A stretch of 64,000 bases of DNA from assembly GCA_018266775.1 (NCBI GenBank), contig JAFDZS010000014.1, positions 62,001-126,000 of the forward strand, given 5' to 3'. Under the pieces are notes generated by a model, which was not told the DNA's origin, made no database searches, and saw only the letters and a list, made by a program, of their open reading frames with translations. The stretch's first letter is position 1. Each line of letters opens with the position of its first letter. The stretch comes from Bacteroidota bacterium. Lineage in GTDB: Bacteria; Bacteroidota; Bacteroidia; Chitinophagales; Chitinophagaceae. The position numbers were made by a program, and so were the translations under genes. Positions 34,697-43,277 of this stretch are shown here, one piece after another.

Positions 34697-34725
34697 AACC
34701 CCCTGCCATGCGGGGGGATTTTTAT
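34697..34725 (+). terminator. Terminator after the bacilliredoxin gene
   Basis: CCCCC and GGGGG flank a short loop (TGCCATGC), followed by ATTTTTATTT. Located ~40 bases after the stop. Confidence 0.75.
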
Positions 34726-34789
34726 TTCCTGATGAGGGCTTGAATTAATTGAATATATTGCAGCACTTTTTAAAAGCTAAGTCCTCAAT

Positions 34790-36106
34790 ATGTATCCCGA
34801 TTTATATTACGTTTTCAAAGATTGGTTTGGTGTGGAATGGAAATCGCTGAGCATTTTACACATGTTTGGTTTAATGGTGGCAGTATCATTTATTATAGCT
34901 GCTGTTGTATTAACTGCTGAATTGAAGCGCAGGGAAAAAATGGGATTATTATCACCACGGGAAGAAGTGATTACAGTAGGTAAGCCCGCAGCTTTATCCG
35001 AGTTATTGATCAATGCTTTGATTGGATTCATCTTTGGTTTTAAAGTGATTGGTTTGCTCATGAACCGGCCGGATGATATGGATCCGCAATCCTATATTTT
35101 TTCACGGGAAGGAAATTTATTGGGAGGGCTTGCCTTAGCAGCCCTGCTGGCAGGTTACAAATGGTACGAAAAAAATAAACAAAAACTAAAAGAACCAGAA
35201 AGGCGTAATGTAAGAATTTGGCCGCACGACAGGGTGGGAGACCTTGTCATTCTGGGTTTGTTGTTTGGTATTCTTGGTGCAAAGGTTTTTGATGGTTTGG
35301 AAAACTGGGATGAGTTTGTAAAAGATCCTATTGGCAGATTATTCTCCCAAAGCGGACTGACATTTTATGGAGGACTCATTACTGCAGCTGTGGTTATTTG
35401 CTGGTATGCAGCAAAAAGAGGCATCAAAATAATTCACCTCGTGGATTCTGCGGCCCCGGCACTAATGATAGCTTATGCTGTCGGGCGCATTGGTTGCCAG
35501 GTGGCAGGAGACGGAGACTGGGGCGTTTACAACAGTGCTTATGTAAATGACGAAGCCAATCCTGTGAAAGTGCGCCTGGCAAATGAGGGGGATTTTAACC
35601 GTGTATTACAAAAAGACTCTACCTATTTTATTAATGGAAAATTACCAGATGTGATGGAATATAATGGCCGTACTTCCAAGGATTTAGCGCATGTACCTCA
35701 TATTTATTTTAAAGGTCCGTCCTGGCTTCCCAACTGGATGTTTGCGTATTCATATCCTAAAAATGTGAATGCTGATGGCGTCCTTATTCCCGGCGATAAC
35801 GATCAGCATAACCGTGTATTACCAACGCCTGTATTCCCTACACCGTTTTACGAAACAGTTGCCTGTTTACTATTGTTTCTTTTCCTGTGGTTAATTCGTA
35901 AACGGATAAAAACACCAGGTGTAATTTTTGGTATTTATTTGATATTAAATGGGTTAGAGCGTTTTTTTGTAGAAAAAATTCGGGTAAACACCACCTATAC
36001 CTTATTTGGGTATCACCCCACCCAGGCAGAGATTATTTCATTCCTGCTATTTGTTTCAGGTATCATTTTAGTGCTGTATCAAAGAAAATTTACTAAAAGT
36101 AATTAA
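34790..36106 (+). CDS. lgt: Prolipoprotein diacylglyceryl transferase
   Basis: A 438-residue inner membrane enzyme that adds diacylglycerol from phosphatidylglycerol to the lipobox cysteine of prolipoproteins. The Lgt signature appears as GRIGCQVAGDGDWG at about residues 232-245, and SGLTFYGGLI around residue 188 fits the conserved HGG-like region. It is much longer than the ~270-290 residues of proteobacterial Lgt because of an insertion of ~80 polar residues (about 248-330) before the last helices, an enlargement I associate with Bacteroidota. The end PTQAEIISFLLF is family-typical. Stands alone. Confidence 0.92.
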   Translation: MYPDLYYVFKDWFGVEWKSLSILHMFGLMVAVSFIIAAVVLTAELKRREKMGLLSPREEVITVGKPAALSELLINALIGFIFGFKVIGLLMNRPDDMDPQSYIFSREGNLLGGLALAALLAGYKWYEKNKQKLKEPERRNVRIWPHDRVGDLVILGLLFGILGAKVFDGLENWDEFVKDPIGRLFSQSGLTFYGGLITAAVVICWYAAKRGIKIIHLVDSAAPALMIAYAVGRIGCQVAGDGDWGVYNSAYVNDEANPVKVRLANEGDFNRVLQKDSTYFINGKLPDVMEYNGRTSKDLAHVPHIYFKGPSWLPNWMFAYSYPKNVNADGVLIPGDNDQHNRVLPTPVFPTPFYETVACLLLFLFLWLIRKRIKTPGVIFGIYLILNGLERFFVEKIRVNTTYTLFGYHPTQAEIISFLLFVSGIILVLYQRKFTKSN

Positions 36107-36171
36107 CTTATCTTCAATATTTTATATTGGTTATATCAATTAATTAATGAGATTGGCCAACATATAATTGC

Positions 36172-36408
36172 TCACTTACAGGTAAGCATACGGTCAGCAT
36201 AGTTCCGCCTGCTTTTATATTGGGCAAATCCTGAGTCAATACTCGATACCAGTACGATAATGCTATTAGAATAAACTACAGCATTGATAATTGCCCGACG
36301 CTGATTAACTCCTGATTCTGCCAATGCTATTTTTTCCTGAGGTGTAACATAATAGGATGCAACAACGTATCTCCATTGCAGCAATTGCCTGAATAAAGAC
36401 TTCACCAT
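36172..36408 (-). CDS. Hypothetical short protein (doubtful)
   Basis: A 78-residue frame with ATG start between lgt and an outer membrane protein gene. The text contains a helix-like stretch (QEKIALAESGVNQRRAIINA) and a moderately hydrophobic segment (VVYSNSIIVLVSSI). I recognise no family. It could be a small unknown protein or a remnant of a longer gene. No clear promoter or ribosome binding site is seen. Confidence 0.35.
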   Translation of the reverse strand: MVKSLFRQLLQWRYVVASYYVTPQEKIALAESGVNQRRAIINAVVYSNSIIVLVSSIDSGFAQYKSRRNYADRMLTCK

Positions 36409-36430
36409 TCATAACGTTATTTTGCCATTC

Positions 36431-36473
36431 AGTACTAAACAATGTACTATGCAAAACAAAGTACCTACTTTTG
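36431..36473 (+). promoter_or_regulatory. Promoter with overlapping GTAC palindromes (probable repressor operator)
   Basis: The -7 element TACTTTTG is at 36466-36473. Immediately before it an imperfect 21-bp palindrome (36444-36464) runs from GTACTATG to ACAAAGTAC, filling the space between the -33 and -7 positions. A second inverted pair, AGTAC/GTACT, spans 36431-36448 and shares its right half. Such symmetrical sites in the promoter spacer normally bind a dimeric repressor; PadR-type or penicillinase-repressor-type regulators are candidates but none is encoded here. Confidence 0.6.
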
Positions 36474-36554
36474 TGAAGTAGTTATTAAAGTATATAACTG
36501 CACTTATTTATAGCCATTCCGTTTAGCCAACGGAAACAAAAACAAAGTATAGTC

Positions 36555-39008
36555 ATGAAAAAAATGTTCAACCTGCTGGTTGCAGGCAGCCTTGCATTAT
36601 GCAGCCAGGCACAAACCAACACTTCCGGTAAAGTAACCGGAAGTATTAAAGATGGCGGTCAGCAGAAAATTATCGATGCCGCTTCAGTTTCCCTTCTTAA
36701 GGCCAAAGATTCCGGCCTGGTAAAAGTAGCCATTACTGATAAAGACGGCAACTTCGTTATCGAAAACGTAAAAGAGGGAAGTTATTTGGTATTAGCCACT
36801 TCAGTTGGGCACATGAAAACGTACAGTAACACTTTTACTGTTTCCGCATCCCAGCCAGAAGTTAACGTTGGAGTATTGCAATTGATACCCGCTGAAAAAA
36901 GCCTGGCCGGTGTAACCGTTACTTCTTCCAAAAAGCCATTTATTGAAAGAAAGGCAGATAAAACGGTATTGAATGTGGAGTCATCCATCAGCAGTACCGG
37001 TAGTACCGCATTGGAGGTGTTGGAAAAAGCACCAGGTGTTACGGTTGATAAAGATGGTAACATCAGCCTGAAAGGAAAACAGGGCGTATTGATTATGGTG
37101 GATGGTAAACCGACTTATTTATCCAGTGCTGAACTGACCAATATGCTGCGCAATATGAGCAGCAATCAACTGGACCAGATCGAAATTATGACCAACCCCT
37201 CTGCAAAATACGATGCCTCCGGAAGGGCGGGCATCATCAACATCAAAACAAAAAAGAATAAACAAAAAGGGTTTAATGGCAGCGCATCAACGGCGTACAC
37301 ACAGGGTGTTTATTCCAGGACAAGCAACAGTTTGAACCTGAATTATAAAAGCGGAAAAGTAAACCTGTTCAGTACACTAAGTGGCAACTATCGTAATGGC
37401 TACCAGGACCTGGATATTTACCGCAGATACACCAATCCTGATAACAGCACCAAAGCTATATTTGAACAAAACAGTTTCCGCTCAAGGCATGGTGGCAATT
37501 ACAGTGCAAAAGTGGGTGCAGACTATTATGTAAGCAATAAAACCACATTGGGTATTGTATTAAGCGGCGTTACTAACCCGCAGGTAGAAAGTGGAGATAA
37601 CACCAGTTACCTGAAAGGCAGTACCGGTACTATTGACTCCATTGTACAGGCAATCAGCAGTGAACATAATAAATGGAAAAATGGTGCGGTGAATTTCAAC
37701 CTGCGTCACCAGTTTGATTCCACCGGAAAGGAAATCACATTTGACGCAGATTACCTGCGGTACAATGCCACTAAAGATCAAAACTTTTATAACAACAGTT
37801 ATACACCTGACTGGTTGTTTAAAGATGGTGATCATTTATTGGGCGACCTGCCTTCAAGGATCAGCATTTATTCAGCAAAAACCGATTATACGCAACCGTT
37901 AAATAAAGGCGCTAAGCTGGAAGCCGGGTTAAAAGCAAGCTTTGTTGAAACAGATAATACCGCTGGTTATTACAATGTAGTAGGCAACTCCAAAACACCT
38001 GATTATGATAAAACCAACCGGTTTGATTATAAAGAAAACATCAATGCTGCCTATGTGAACTATAATAAAGAAATGAAGAAATGGAGTATCCAAACCGGTT
38101 TGCGCCTGGAAAATACCAATTACCAGGGCCATCAATTTGGTAATCCCACCAAAACGGATTCCTCATTTAAAAATAGTTATACCAGCTTGTTCCCAACTTT
38201 ATTTGTAGGTTATAATCCTACAGAAAAAAACCAGTTCAGTTTTTCTTATGGAAGAAGGATCAACAGGCCGGATTATGAAGACCTGAATCCATTCCTTTTT
38301 TTCCTGGATAAATATACTTATGGTGCAGGCAACCCGTTCCTGAAACCCATGTATTCACATGTATTGGAAGCATCGCATACCTACAAACAATTCCTGACTA
38401 CTACACTCAGTTACAGTTATACGAAAGACCTGTTCAGCGAAACCTTCAGGCAAAAAGATTTTGCCACCATTGTAAGTCAGGGTAATTACGGTTCTATGCA
38501 GGATGCCAGTGTTTCAGTAAATGCCCAGGTTCCGGTTGCAAAATGGTTAAACACCAATATTTATACCGAGGCAAGATACCAGCAGTTTAAAGGAATATTG
38601 TATGGTGATGATGTGAATGTAAGTGCAACCATGTACCTGGTGAATGTAAACAATCAATTGAAGTTGGGTAAAGGATGGAGTGGCGAAGTTTCCGGCTGGT
38701 ACAGAACAAAAGGTATTGAAGGGCAGATCAAAATCAAATCACTGGGGCAATTGAATACAGGCGTTCAAAAACAAGTGCTGAAGAATAAAGGAACAATCAA
38801 ATTGAGTGTGAATGATATTCTGAATACAAGAAATCCTCACGGTAACATCAACTTCCAGAATACAGAAGCGCAGTTTACGCAGCACAGTGATAACAGGGTG
38901 GCCACACTGAGTTTCAGCTATCGTTTTGGTAAACCTATAAAGGGGTTACAGAAGAGAAAAACCGGGGGAGCGGGAAGCGAACAGAACAGGGTGAAAGGCG
39001 GTAACTAA
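36555..39008 (+). CDS. Outer membrane beta-barrel family protein with CarboxypepD-reg domain (TonB-receptor-like)
   Basis: An 817-residue outer membrane protein. A signal peptide (MKKMFNLLVAGSLALCSQAQ) is followed by a carboxypeptidase-regulatory-like domain (about 25-110), a plug-like region with LEVLEKAPGVTVDKDGNISL and QLDQIEIMTNPSAKYDASG, then a barrel ending VATLSFSYRFGK and a basic tail. This is the outer-membrane-beta-barrel family related to TonB-dependent receptors, common in Bacteroidota and often placed under dedicated repressors. Ligand unknown. A GTAC-palindrome promoter lies ~80 bases upstream, indicating regulated expression. Confidence 0.88.
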   Translation: MKKMFNLLVAGSLALCSQAQTNTSGKVTGSIKDGGQQKIIDAASVSLLKAKDSGLVKVAITDKDGNFVIENVKEGSYLVLATSVGHMKTYSNTFTVSASQPEVNVGVLQLIPAEKSLAGVTVTSSKKPFIERKADKTVLNVESSISSTGSTALEVLEKAPGVTVDKDGNISLKGKQGVLIMVDGKPTYLSSAELTNMLRNMSSNQLDQIEIMTNPSAKYDASGRAGIINIKTKKNKQKGFNGSASTAYTQGVYSRTSNSLNLNYKSGKVNLFSTLSGNYRNGYQDLDIYRRYTNPDNSTKAIFEQNSFRSRHGGNYSAKVGADYYVSNKTTLGIVLSGVTNPQVESGDNTSYLKGSTGTIDSIVQAISSEHNKWKNGAVNFNLRHQFDSTGKEITFDADYLRYNATKDQNFYNNSYTPDWLFKDGDHLLGDLPSRISIYSAKTDYTQPLNKGAKLEAGLKASFVETDNTAGYYNVVGNSKTPDYDKTNRFDYKENINAAYVNYNKEMKKWSIQTGLRLENTNYQGHQFGNPTKTDSSFKNSYTSLFPTLFVGYNPTEKNQFSFSYGRRINRPDYEDLNPFLFFLDKYTYGAGNPFLKPMYSHVLEASHTYKQFLTTTLSYSYTKDLFSETFRQKDFATIVSQGNYGSMQDASVSVNAQVPVAKWLNTNIYTEARYQQFKGILYGDDVNVSATMYLVNVNNQLKLGKGWSGEVSGWYRTKGIEGQIKIKSLGQLNTGVQKQVLKNKGTIKLSVNDILNTRNPHGNINFQNTEAQFTQHSDNRVATLSFSYRFGKPIKGLQKRKTGGAGSEQNRVKGGN

Positions 39009-39021
39009 TTCCAATGGTAAA

Positions 39022-39081
39022 GGTTGAAAGTTGAATGTTGAAAGTCAGGCATCCGCAACCTTCAACATTCAACTTCTAACC
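39022..39081. repeat. Intergenic inverted repeat of GTTGAA type
   Basis: Two 21-base arms (39022-39042 and 39061-39081) match 19 of 21 as an inverted repeat around an 18-base centre. Each arm is built of GTTGAA-like units. It lies between the barrel protein and yajQ. It can fold as a hairpin but has no T-tract. In composition it resembles the inverted repeats around the four-helix-bundle gene at 55867-56368. Confidence 0.8.
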
Positions 39082-39096
39082 TTCAACTATTATAGT

Positions 39097-39104
39097 TATT
39101 TTTG
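39097..39104 (+). promoter_or_regulatory. Bacteroidota -7 element upstream of yajQ
   Basis: TATTTTTG matches TAnnTTTG and lies 13 bases before the ATG at 39118. Confidence 0.5.
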
Positions 39105-39117
39105 AAAAAAAATTGCT

Positions 39118-39609
39118 ATGCCTTCCTTCGATTTTTCCAGCAAAGTAGATTTGCAGACATTGGATAATGCCATCAACACCGTTAACAAAGAGATCACCAA
39201 CCGTTTTGATTTTAAGGGCAGTCACGTTTTGATTGAATTGAATAAAAAGGATTTTAAAGTAAGCCTTGAGGCGGAGAGCGATATGAAGCTGGCGCAGATC
39301 AGGGATGTAATGATCAGCCGCAGTATGAAACAGGGGTTGGCTGCTGAAATCTATGATTTTTCAAAAGAACCTTATCAAAGTGGTAAAGTAATGAAGCAGG
39401 AAGTAGTGGTGCGTAACGGAATTAAACAGGAAGATGCTAAAAAGATCGTAAAGCTGATTAAAGATAGTGGTTTAAAGGTACAGGCAGCCATCATGGATGA
39501 TATTATAAGAATTACAGGAAAGAAAATAGATGATTTACAGGAGGTTATACAGGCCAGTAAAGGCTGGAACCTGGGAATAGCCTTACAGGCAGTGAATATG
39601 AAGAGCTGA
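39118..39609 (+). CDS. yajQ: YajQ family nucleotide/c-di-GMP-binding protein
   Basis: A 163-residue YajQ protein made of two ferredoxin-like domains. The N-terminal MPSFDFSSKVDLQTLDNAIN and the ITNRFDFKGS segment are highly typical, as is the C-terminal KGWNLGIALQAVNMKS. Relatives bind nucleic acids or cyclic-di-GMP and interact with transcription factors in some species; the role in Bacteroidota is unclear. Single gene with its own promoter element. Confidence 0.93.
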   Translation: MPSFDFSSKVDLQTLDNAINTVNKEITNRFDFKGSHVLIELNKKDFKVSLEAESDMKLAQIRDVMISRSMKQGLAAEIYDFSKEPYQSGKVMKQEVVVRNGIKQEDAKKIVKLIKDSGLKVQAAIMDDIIRITGKKIDDLQEVIQASKGWNLGIALQAVNMKS

Positions 39610-39758
39610 GCAACAGGTAGATTAAGCCGATATATTCTGAAAGAAACGGATTGTTTTGCGTTGATTTGTAACACTTTTTAATTGTTGCAACACTGATTTT
39701 TTAAACAGAAACCGGATTTTTTGTTTTTTTGTCTTAATTTCGCACCTTAGTAAAAACT

Positions 39759-39778
39759 TACACGGCAAAATCCGTGTA
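39759..39778 (+). promoter_or_regulatory. Leader hairpin upstream of the L31 gene
   Basis: A 7-bp perfect stem (TACACGG/CCGTGTA) with loop CAAAAT lies 15 bases before the L31 ATG. A TAATTTCG promoter-like element sits ~20 bases further upstream. The position suits translational autoregulation of a ribosomal protein, but there is no direct proof. Confidence 0.45.
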
Positions 39779-39793
39779 TCAAAACAAACAAAT

Positions 39794-40048
39794 ATGAAAA
39801 AAGGTGTTCACCCCGAAAGTTACAGAACAGTAGTTTTCAAAGATATGAGCAATGGGTACTCATTTTTAAGCCGCTCCACTGCAGCCAGCAAAGAAACCGT
39901 TAAATGGGAAGACGGTAATGAATATCCGGTAATCAAACTGGAAATTTCAAACACTTCTCATCCCTTCTATACCGGTAAAAATGTATTGGTGGATACTGCA
40001 GGACGTATTGATAAATTCAAAAAACGTTACGAAAAAAAAGTTAAATAA
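39794..40048 (+). CDS. rpmE2: Type B 50S ribosomal protein L31
   Basis: An 84-residue L31 of the zinc-free type. The zinc-ribbon cysteines of type A L31 are absent, while [20 protein letters not shown] and [17 protein letters not shown] are diagnostic for type B. Part of the large ribosomal subunit at the intersubunit bridge. Ends in KRYEKKVK as usual. Single gene with a leader hairpin and a downstream terminator. Confidence 0.96.
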   Translation: MKKGVHPESYRTVVFKDMSNGYSFLSRSTAASKETVKWEDGNEYPVIKLEISNTSHPFYTGKNVLVDTAGRIDKFKKRYEKKVK

Positions 40049-40097
40049 TTGGTATAGATCATTATCTTTATCCAGAAGTTTGTTTTTCATGGCTATA

Positions 40098-40133
40098 CTT
40101 TAAGTCCCTCTGGTTCTCCGGGGGGATTTTTTT
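40098..40133 (+). terminator. Terminator after the L31 gene
   Basis: TCCCTC and GGGGGA form a short GC-rich stem (one G-U pair) followed by seven T residues. It lies ~50 bases beyond the stop. Confidence 0.7.
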
Positions 40134-40205
40134 ATGCATCCATTCCTGATGAATGTCAGCAGTGTAAAAAGCTCATTTTTGCGCCCTTCTTAGTAGATTT
40201 ACAGC

Positions 40206-41390
40206 ATGCAAAAGATCATCTTTACCGAAGAATACTGCAAGCCCCAAAACCTGCATCCCTTCACACTTACAAGACATATACAGGATATACGGATAGGCAT
40301 TTTAACCATCAGGGAAAAATGGGAACGTATGCTAAAGCTGCCATCCTATGATAAATGGGAAGGCTATTATCTTGACGATGACAGGTCCGTTAAAATTGAC
40401 CGTAACATTGGCAAAGATGTTTACCTGATGGTGCATGCCAATGTACTGCCCACAAAAAATATCATCAATGCAATTAAAAAATTACAGCACGGCGAATTTC
40501 TTTCAGTAACAGAAGAGGGAGGTATTGCCTATAAATTTTCTGAAAAGGAAGTAATGGGGCTGCATAAAATCAGGATCAAAAAATCAATTGAATATGATGA
40601 AAGCTTAAAAGTACTGCATTACCCCTGGCAAATATTTCAACTCAATGACTGGGCCATCAGGCAGGATTTTGAATTGATCACTGCACGCCGAAAATCCAAA
40701 CCCATTCCTAAAACCAATACTGTAATTAATCCATCACAAATTTTTATTGAACCCGGTGCAAAAGTGGAGCACTGTGTACTGAATGCATCTGCAGGGCCCA
40801 TTTATATAGGCAAAAATGCAGAGCTGATGGAAGGTTGTATGGTGCGTGGCCCTTTTGCATTGGGGGAAGGAAGCCTGGTAAAAATGGGCAGTAAAATTTA
40901 TGGCGCCACATCTATAGGCCCATATTGCCTGGCTGGTGGCGAAATTAAAAACACGGTTATGTTTGCTTACAGCAATAAAGCACACGATGGTTATTTGGGC
41001 GATAGCGTAATAGGCGAGTGGTGCAATTTGGGGGCGGGTACCAGCAACAGTAATATCAAAAATAATTGCGGGGAAGTAAAATATTGGGTAGCGGGAGATA
41101 AGAAAGAAATCAGCGCAGGAATAAAAGGCGGATTGCTGATGGGAGATTATTCCAAAGCAGCCATCAACACTTCATTTAATACCGGAACCATAGTGGGAAT
41201 AAGCTGCAATGTTTTTGCACAGGGTTTAACGCCCAAATACATCCCGCATTTTTCATGGGGTTGCGATGGCATTACCAAATACCGGTTAAAAGAAGCACTG
41301 CAGGATATTGATGCATGGAAAAAACTGAAGGGCCAAACAATAACTGAAAGGGAAACAAGAATTTTGACAGATATTTACAAAAAAAATTAA
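40206..41390 (+). CDS. GlmU-like putative sugar nucleotidyltransferase with hexapeptide repeats
   Basis: A 394-residue protein of the GlmU-family type seen next to tpiA in Bacteroidota. The N-terminal ~190 residues resemble a nucleotidyltransferase but lack the glycine-rich GxGTRM nucleotide loop; the chain opens MQKIIFTEEYCKPQNLHPFT. From about residue 195 a left-handed beta-helix of hexapeptide repeats follows (IFIEPGAKVEHCVLN, IYIGKNAELMEGCMV, GEWCNLGAGTSNSNIKNN), typical of acyl- or nucleotidyl-transferases. Either the N-terminal domain is inactive or it uses an altered loop. Ends nine bases before the tpiA start, so probably an operon. Confidence 0.84.
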   Translation: MQKIIFTEEYCKPQNLHPFTLTRHIQDIRIGILTIREKWERMLKLPSYDKWEGYYLDDDRSVKIDRNIGKDVYLMVHANVLPTKNIINAIKKLQHGEFLSVTEEGGIAYKFSEKEVMGLHKIRIKKSIEYDESLKVLHYPWQIFQLNDWAIRQDFELITARRKSKPIPKTNTVINPSQIFIEPGAKVEHCVLNASAGPIYIGKNAELMEGCMVRGPFALGEGSLVKMGSKIYGATSIGPYCLAGGEIKNTVMFAYSNKAHDGYLGDSVIGEWCNLGAGTSNSNIKNNCGEVKYWVAGDKKEISAGIKGGLLMGDYSKAAINTSFNTGTIVGISCNVFAQGLTPKYIPHFSWGCDGITKYRLKEALQDIDAWKKLKGQTITERETRILTDIYKKN

Positions 41391-41398
41391 AGACACAC

Positions 41399-42160
41399 AT
41401 GCGTACACAAATTGCAGCAGCCAACTGGAAAATGAATTTAACCCTTCAGCAGGCAGAAGCCCTGGTAGATGAACTATTGCAAACACCCCATTCTGTTAAT
41501 GCAGATCAATTGGCCATTTTTGCAGTGCCTTTTCCTTATTTGATTACAGTAAAAAATAAACTGGCCGGTAAACAGAATATTTTTGTTGCCGCACAAAACT
41601 GTTACCATAAAAAAAACGGAGCTTATACAGGTGAAGTAAGCGCTGAGATGCTTAAAAGTATCGGTATTGAATATGTTGTGCTTGGTCATAGTGAACGCCG
41701 GGAATACTTTAATGAAACCAACGCGATGCTGGGGGAAAAAGTAAATATCGCTTTTGAATATGGCATCAAACCGATTTTCTGTTGCGGCGAACCATTAAGC
41801 ATTCGTGAAGCAGGTTCACAAAACAGCTTTGTGGAAACACAGTTAAAAGAAAGTTTATTTCATTTAACCGCAGACCAGTTAAAGGGATTCATCATTGCTT
41901 ATGAACCTATTTGGGCTATTGGTACAGGTAAAACTGCCACCAGTGACCAGGCACAGGAAATGCACGCACACATCAGGAACGTGTTTGCTACCCAATATGG
42001 AAATGATGTGGCTGACACCATTTCTATTTTGTATGGTGGCAGCGTAAAAGCATCCAACGCTAAAGAAATATTTGGAAAGGCTGATGTAGATGGCGGCCTT
42101 GTAGGTGGCGCCTCTTTAATTGCGGCTGAATTTGCAACGATTATCGATAGCCTGAAATAA
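41399..42160 (+). CDS. tpiA: Triose-phosphate isomerase
   Basis: A 253-residue TIM-barrel enzyme interconverting dihydroxyacetone phosphate and glyceraldehyde 3-phosphate. AANWKMN near the N-terminus holds the catalytic Asn and Lys. The catalytic His is in VLGHSERR, the catalytic Glu in the signature AYEPIWAIGTGKTAT, and ILYGGSVK plus GGLVGGASL close the phosphate site. All key residues are present. Directly downstream of the GlmU-like gene, convergent with the potassium channel gene. Confidence 0.97.
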   Translation: MRTQIAAANWKMNLTLQQAEALVDELLQTPHSVNADQLAIFAVPFPYLITVKNKLAGKQNIFVAAQNCYHKKNGAYTGEVSAEMLKSIGIEYVVLGHSERREYFNETNAMLGEKVNIAFEYGIKPIFCCGEPLSIREAGSQNSFVETQLKESLFHLTADQLKGFIIAYEPIWAIGTGKTATSDQAQEMHAHIRNVFATQYGNDVADTISILYGGSVKASNAKEIFGKADVDGGLVGGASLIAAEFATIIDSLK

Positions 42161-42174
42161 TATACTGTTACGGA

Positions 42175-43170
42175 TTAGTTTTCTGCAGCTTTACTGGTAA
42201 CGATCATTCTGTCTGAAAGGTCGTAACTGGTAAAGCTGTTGAGCTTTTGAATATCCAGCACGGTACTGCTGGCCTCTGCACTGCGGTGATACATGGGATT
42301 GAATTTTGCACCATACACAATTTCTCCAAATGTGTAGGAACTTCTTGTTACCACAGTGTTGCTGTACATGTCATCAAAAGCTTTGATGAAAACAAAAAGT
42401 TCACCTCTGCAGGAAGCAAAATCTTCTTTTGTAAAATCATATAGCGGACTGTTTTCGGTAATAGGATGAACAATCGTCCAGCTCAACGGCAAAGTATTTA
42501 CAGTGCTGTATTCTAATTCAAGCGAGTAAAACCTGTTCGTGTTTCTGCCGTCTTCTTCTGTTACCAAACCTAAAGTGATCTTTGCTTCCACATCCGTTAA
42601 GGAAGTGTTTTTAAAAGGTACAATCCGCAGCATCAGTGCAATGCCATCTTTGAAAGGGGCAATCACGGCGTTCTCTGAAAATTTAATATATGCAGTAGGC
42701 CTGCTGAAGCGTGCATACATTAAACCAGTGGCCAGTGCAAAACTTAATAAACCCAGCAATGCTTCAAATGCCGCAACTGCACTGGATAAAAAACCGGTTG
42801 GGCTAACCCTGCCATAACCAACAGTAGTGTAGGTTTGCGTACTGAAGAAAAAAGCTTCGCCAAATTTTTCCAGTTCTGAATTGGTATTCATGCCCGCCAG
42901 GTGCTGCACACCGATGAGATAATAGACAATGGCAAATACAATATTGACGAGTATATAAACAATCAGTATCGTTAAAAGAAATTTCCAGCGTGACATGTCA
43001 AGCATGGTATGAAACCAACTGGTCCGTTCCAAAAAACTTACCCCACGTTTTTCAAGATTGGCTTTACCATCTTTATTGATAAAACGGCCACCATAATCAG
43101 CGGTATTAACGCCAAAACCGGTATTGATCTCGCTTTTAGCCCTGGTGTTCAATTTGCGCAGTAATGCCAT
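42175..43170 (-). CDS. KirBac-type inward-rectifier potassium channel
   Basis: A 331-residue channel. A hydrophilic N-terminus with an amphipathic slide helix (SWFHTMLDMSRWKF) is followed by TM1 (about 62-87), a pore helix and the selectivity filter TVGYGR at residues 116-121, TM2 (about 126-152), and a C-terminal Ig-like cytoplasmic domain (residues ~160-320) with PSLKGITALMLR-type and LPLSWTIVHPI segments as in Kir channels. Forms a tetramer conducting K+ across the inner membrane. Length matches KirBac1.1/3.1. Stands alone. Confidence 0.92.
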   Translation of the reverse strand: MALLRKLNTRAKSEINTGFGVNTADYGGRFINKDGKANLEKRGVSFLERTSWFHTMLDMSRWKFLLTILIVYILVNIVFAIVYYLIGVQHLAGMNTNSELEKFGEAFFFSTQTYTTVGYGRVSPTGFLSSAVAAFEALLGLLSFALATGLMYARFSRPTAYIKFSENAVIAPFKDGIALMLRIVPFKNTSLTDVEAKITLGLVTEEDGRNTNRFYSLELEYSTVNTLPLSWTIVHPITENSPLYDFTKEDFASCRGELFVFIKAFDDMYSNTVVTRSSYTFGEIVYGAKFNPMYHRSAEASSTVLDIQKLNSFTSYDLSDRMIVTSKAAEN

Positions 43171-43277
43171 AACCTGTCTTTAATGCTTCTAAATTACTCA
43201 ATATTTTGATTGCTGTAAACATGTTGTTGCCCTGAATAAATAGTACCTTTATCTGGTTGACCATTGAAGCCCGATGC

